A stretch of DNA of 7,342 nt from contig CAKROP010000098.1 of assembly GCA_934373375.1 (NCBI GenBank), positions 1-7,342 of the forward strand. Direction: 5' to 3'. The first letter of the stretch is position 1, and every line of letters begins with the position of its first letter. The position numbers and the translations under genes are program-made. Under the pieces are notes generated by a model. It saw only the letters and a program-made list of their open reading frames with translations. It made no database searches and was not told the DNA's origin. Of the stretch, positions 6,813 through 7,342 are shown one piece after another. This stretch comes from an uncultured Anaerosacchariphilus sp. (GTDB lineage Bacteria > Bacillota > Clostridia > Lachnospirales > Lachnospiraceae).

Positions 6813-6841
6813 ATCATACCATAAACTTTCTGTTATTTCCA
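6813..6841 (-). promoter_or_regulatory. Promoter of the LRR-VWA-ATPase cluster
   Basis: On the minus strand, TGGAAA (6836-6841) and TATGAT (6813-6818) are separated by 17 bp, with TG one base upstream of the -10. The -35 matches 4 of 6 and the -10 matches 5 of 6 consensus bases. Transcription would start near 6806, about 50 nt before the ATG at 6753. No operator is evident. The nrdD control elements lie more than 50 bp away on the far side. Confidence 0.55.
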
Positions 6842-6892
6842 GAAAGAATGTGTAAATAGCAAAGAATTCCTGTATATTTTCACGCATGTATA

Positions 6893-6908
6893 CAACAATA
6901 TATAGTAA
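6893..6908 (+). promoter_or_regulatory. NrdR box 1 upstream of nrdD
   Basis: The 16-bp site contains CAATATATAGT and matches the core of the NrdR consensus (acaCwAtATaTwGwgt) at 12 of 16 positions, including every position from 3 to 14. It lies upstream of the -35 and starts exactly 32 bp (about three helical turns) before the second box. That is the usual tandem spacing for this Zn-ribbon/ATP-cone repressor. Confidence 0.7.
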
Positions 6909-6915
6909 ATCATCA

Positions 6916-6944
6916 TTGACACCACTACTATATCTTGTTACAAT
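6916..6944 (+). promoter_or_regulatory. Strong SigA-type promoter of nrdD
   Basis: The -35 is a perfect TTGACA (6916-6921), the spacer is 17 bp, and the -10 is TACAAT (6939-6944) with TG at 6936-6937 (extended -10). Transcription should start near 6951, about 46 nt before the ATG. The promoter is bracketed by two NrdR boxes, so it is probably strong but repressible. Confidence 0.8.
6925..6940 (+). promoter_or_regulatory. NrdR box 2 overlapping the nrdD -10 region
   Basis: This site (core CTATATCTTGT) matches the NrdR consensus at 11 of 16 positions. It covers the promoter spacer and the first two bases of the -10, so bound NrdR would block RNA polymerase. Sixteen bases separate it from box 1. 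Confidence 0.65.
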
Positions 6945-6996
6945 AAACTTGTCGCTGATTTTGATTACAATTTTTATCATAGAGGGAGTGTAGCAC

Positions 6997-7342
6997 ATGA
7001 AAATCATTAAACGAAGCGGAGCAGAGGTTGAATTTGATCCTCACAAGATCGTTGTTGCGGTCTCCAAGGCCAATGACAGCGTCGTTCCCAGCGCCCGGAT
7101 GACCCCGGTTCAGATTAAGCGAATCGCTGAAGACGTGGAGAGCGCGGCGCTGAATATCAAGCGTTCCTTAAGCGTGGAGGAGATTCAGGATATGGTCGAG
7201 GACCAGATCATGAATCAGCGCGCCTTCGACGTGGCGAGACAGTATATCACCTACCGTTATACCCGTGCCCTGGTTCGGAAGTCCAACACCACAGATGAGC
7301 AGATCTTAAGCCTCATCGAATGTAACAACGAGGAAGTCAAGC
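6997..7342 (+). CDS. nrdD: Anaerobic ribonucleoside-triphosphate reductase, 5' part
   Basis: The first 115 codons are present; the gene continues beyond the window. NrdD is the oxygen-sensitive glycyl-radical class III reductase that makes dNTPs from NTPs, activated by the radical-SAM enzyme NrdG. The visible part is the regulatory ATP-cone: MKIIKRSGAEVEFDPHKIVVAVSKAN (1-26) to ARQYITYRYTRALVRK (77-92), which senses ATP/dATP. The following NTTDEQILSLIECNNEEVK is typical of the entry into the clostridial NrdD catalytic domain. Class I/II reductases also have ATP-cones, but this exact continuation and the anaerobe-like context favour NrdD. NrdR is excluded because there is no N-terminal zinc ribbon. 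The start has AGGGAG (6983-6988) 8 nt upstream. Tandem NrdR boxes and a near-consensus promoter precede it, which independently supports a ribonucleotide reductase gene. Confidence 0.9.
   Translation, partial: MKIIKRSGAEVEFDPHKIVVAVSKANDSVVPSARMTPVQIKRIAEDVESAALNIKRSLSVEEIQDMVEDQIMNQRAFDVARQYITYRYTRALVRKSNTTDEQILSLIECNNEEVK

Noticed and set aside
6801..7007. 68-codon minus-strand frame over the intergenic region
   Set aside because: It covers the LRR promoter, the nrdD promoter and the NrdR boxes, and overlaps the nrdD start. No ribosome site was found.

Overview
The window looks like ordinary chromosome of a low-to-mid GC Gram-positive anaerobe, most likely a gut-type member of the Lachnospiraceae (Clostridia). 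This is inferred from strong AGGAGG-type ribosome sites, TTGACA/TATAAT promoters, an anaerobic class III ribonucleotide reductase, an AlaX protein with a CACCAPH zinc motif, and a cytoplasmic BspA-type leucine-rich-repeat protein. No transposase, phage, CRISPR, tRNA or rRNA gene is visible.

Layout. Bases 1-77 are a pyrimidine-rich non-coding tail. A small uncharacterised gene (78-374, minus) diverges from an alanyl-tRNA editing protein (AlaX, 611-1771, plus). A two-helix membrane protein of unknown function follows (1874-2515, plus). The stretch 2514-2704 holds a 30-bp tandem duplication and a 20-bp inverted repeat, between convergent genes. A three-gene minus-strand cluster then runs from 6753 down to 2712: LRR protein, then VWA/DUF2201 protein, then MoxR-type AAA+ ATPase. 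At the right edge, on the plus strand, is the 5' end of nrdD (6997 to the window end), with a near-consensus promoter framed by two NrdR boxes.

How the genes may work together. AlaX removes serine or glycine mischarged on tRNA-Ala and stands alone as a translation quality-control gene. The MoxR ATPase and VWA protein form the known type of AAA+/VWA pair (compare RavA-ViaA, CbbQ-CbbO, NorQ-NorD), in which the VWA protein links the ATPase to a substrate. Here a third gene, a cytoplasmic LRR protein with a possible ankyrin-like tail, is translationally coupled to the VWA gene. It is a candidate substrate adaptor or target, and this trio is the best candidate in the window for an undescribed system. 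nrdD is unrelated to the trio and is probably repressed by NrdR when dNTPs are plentiful.
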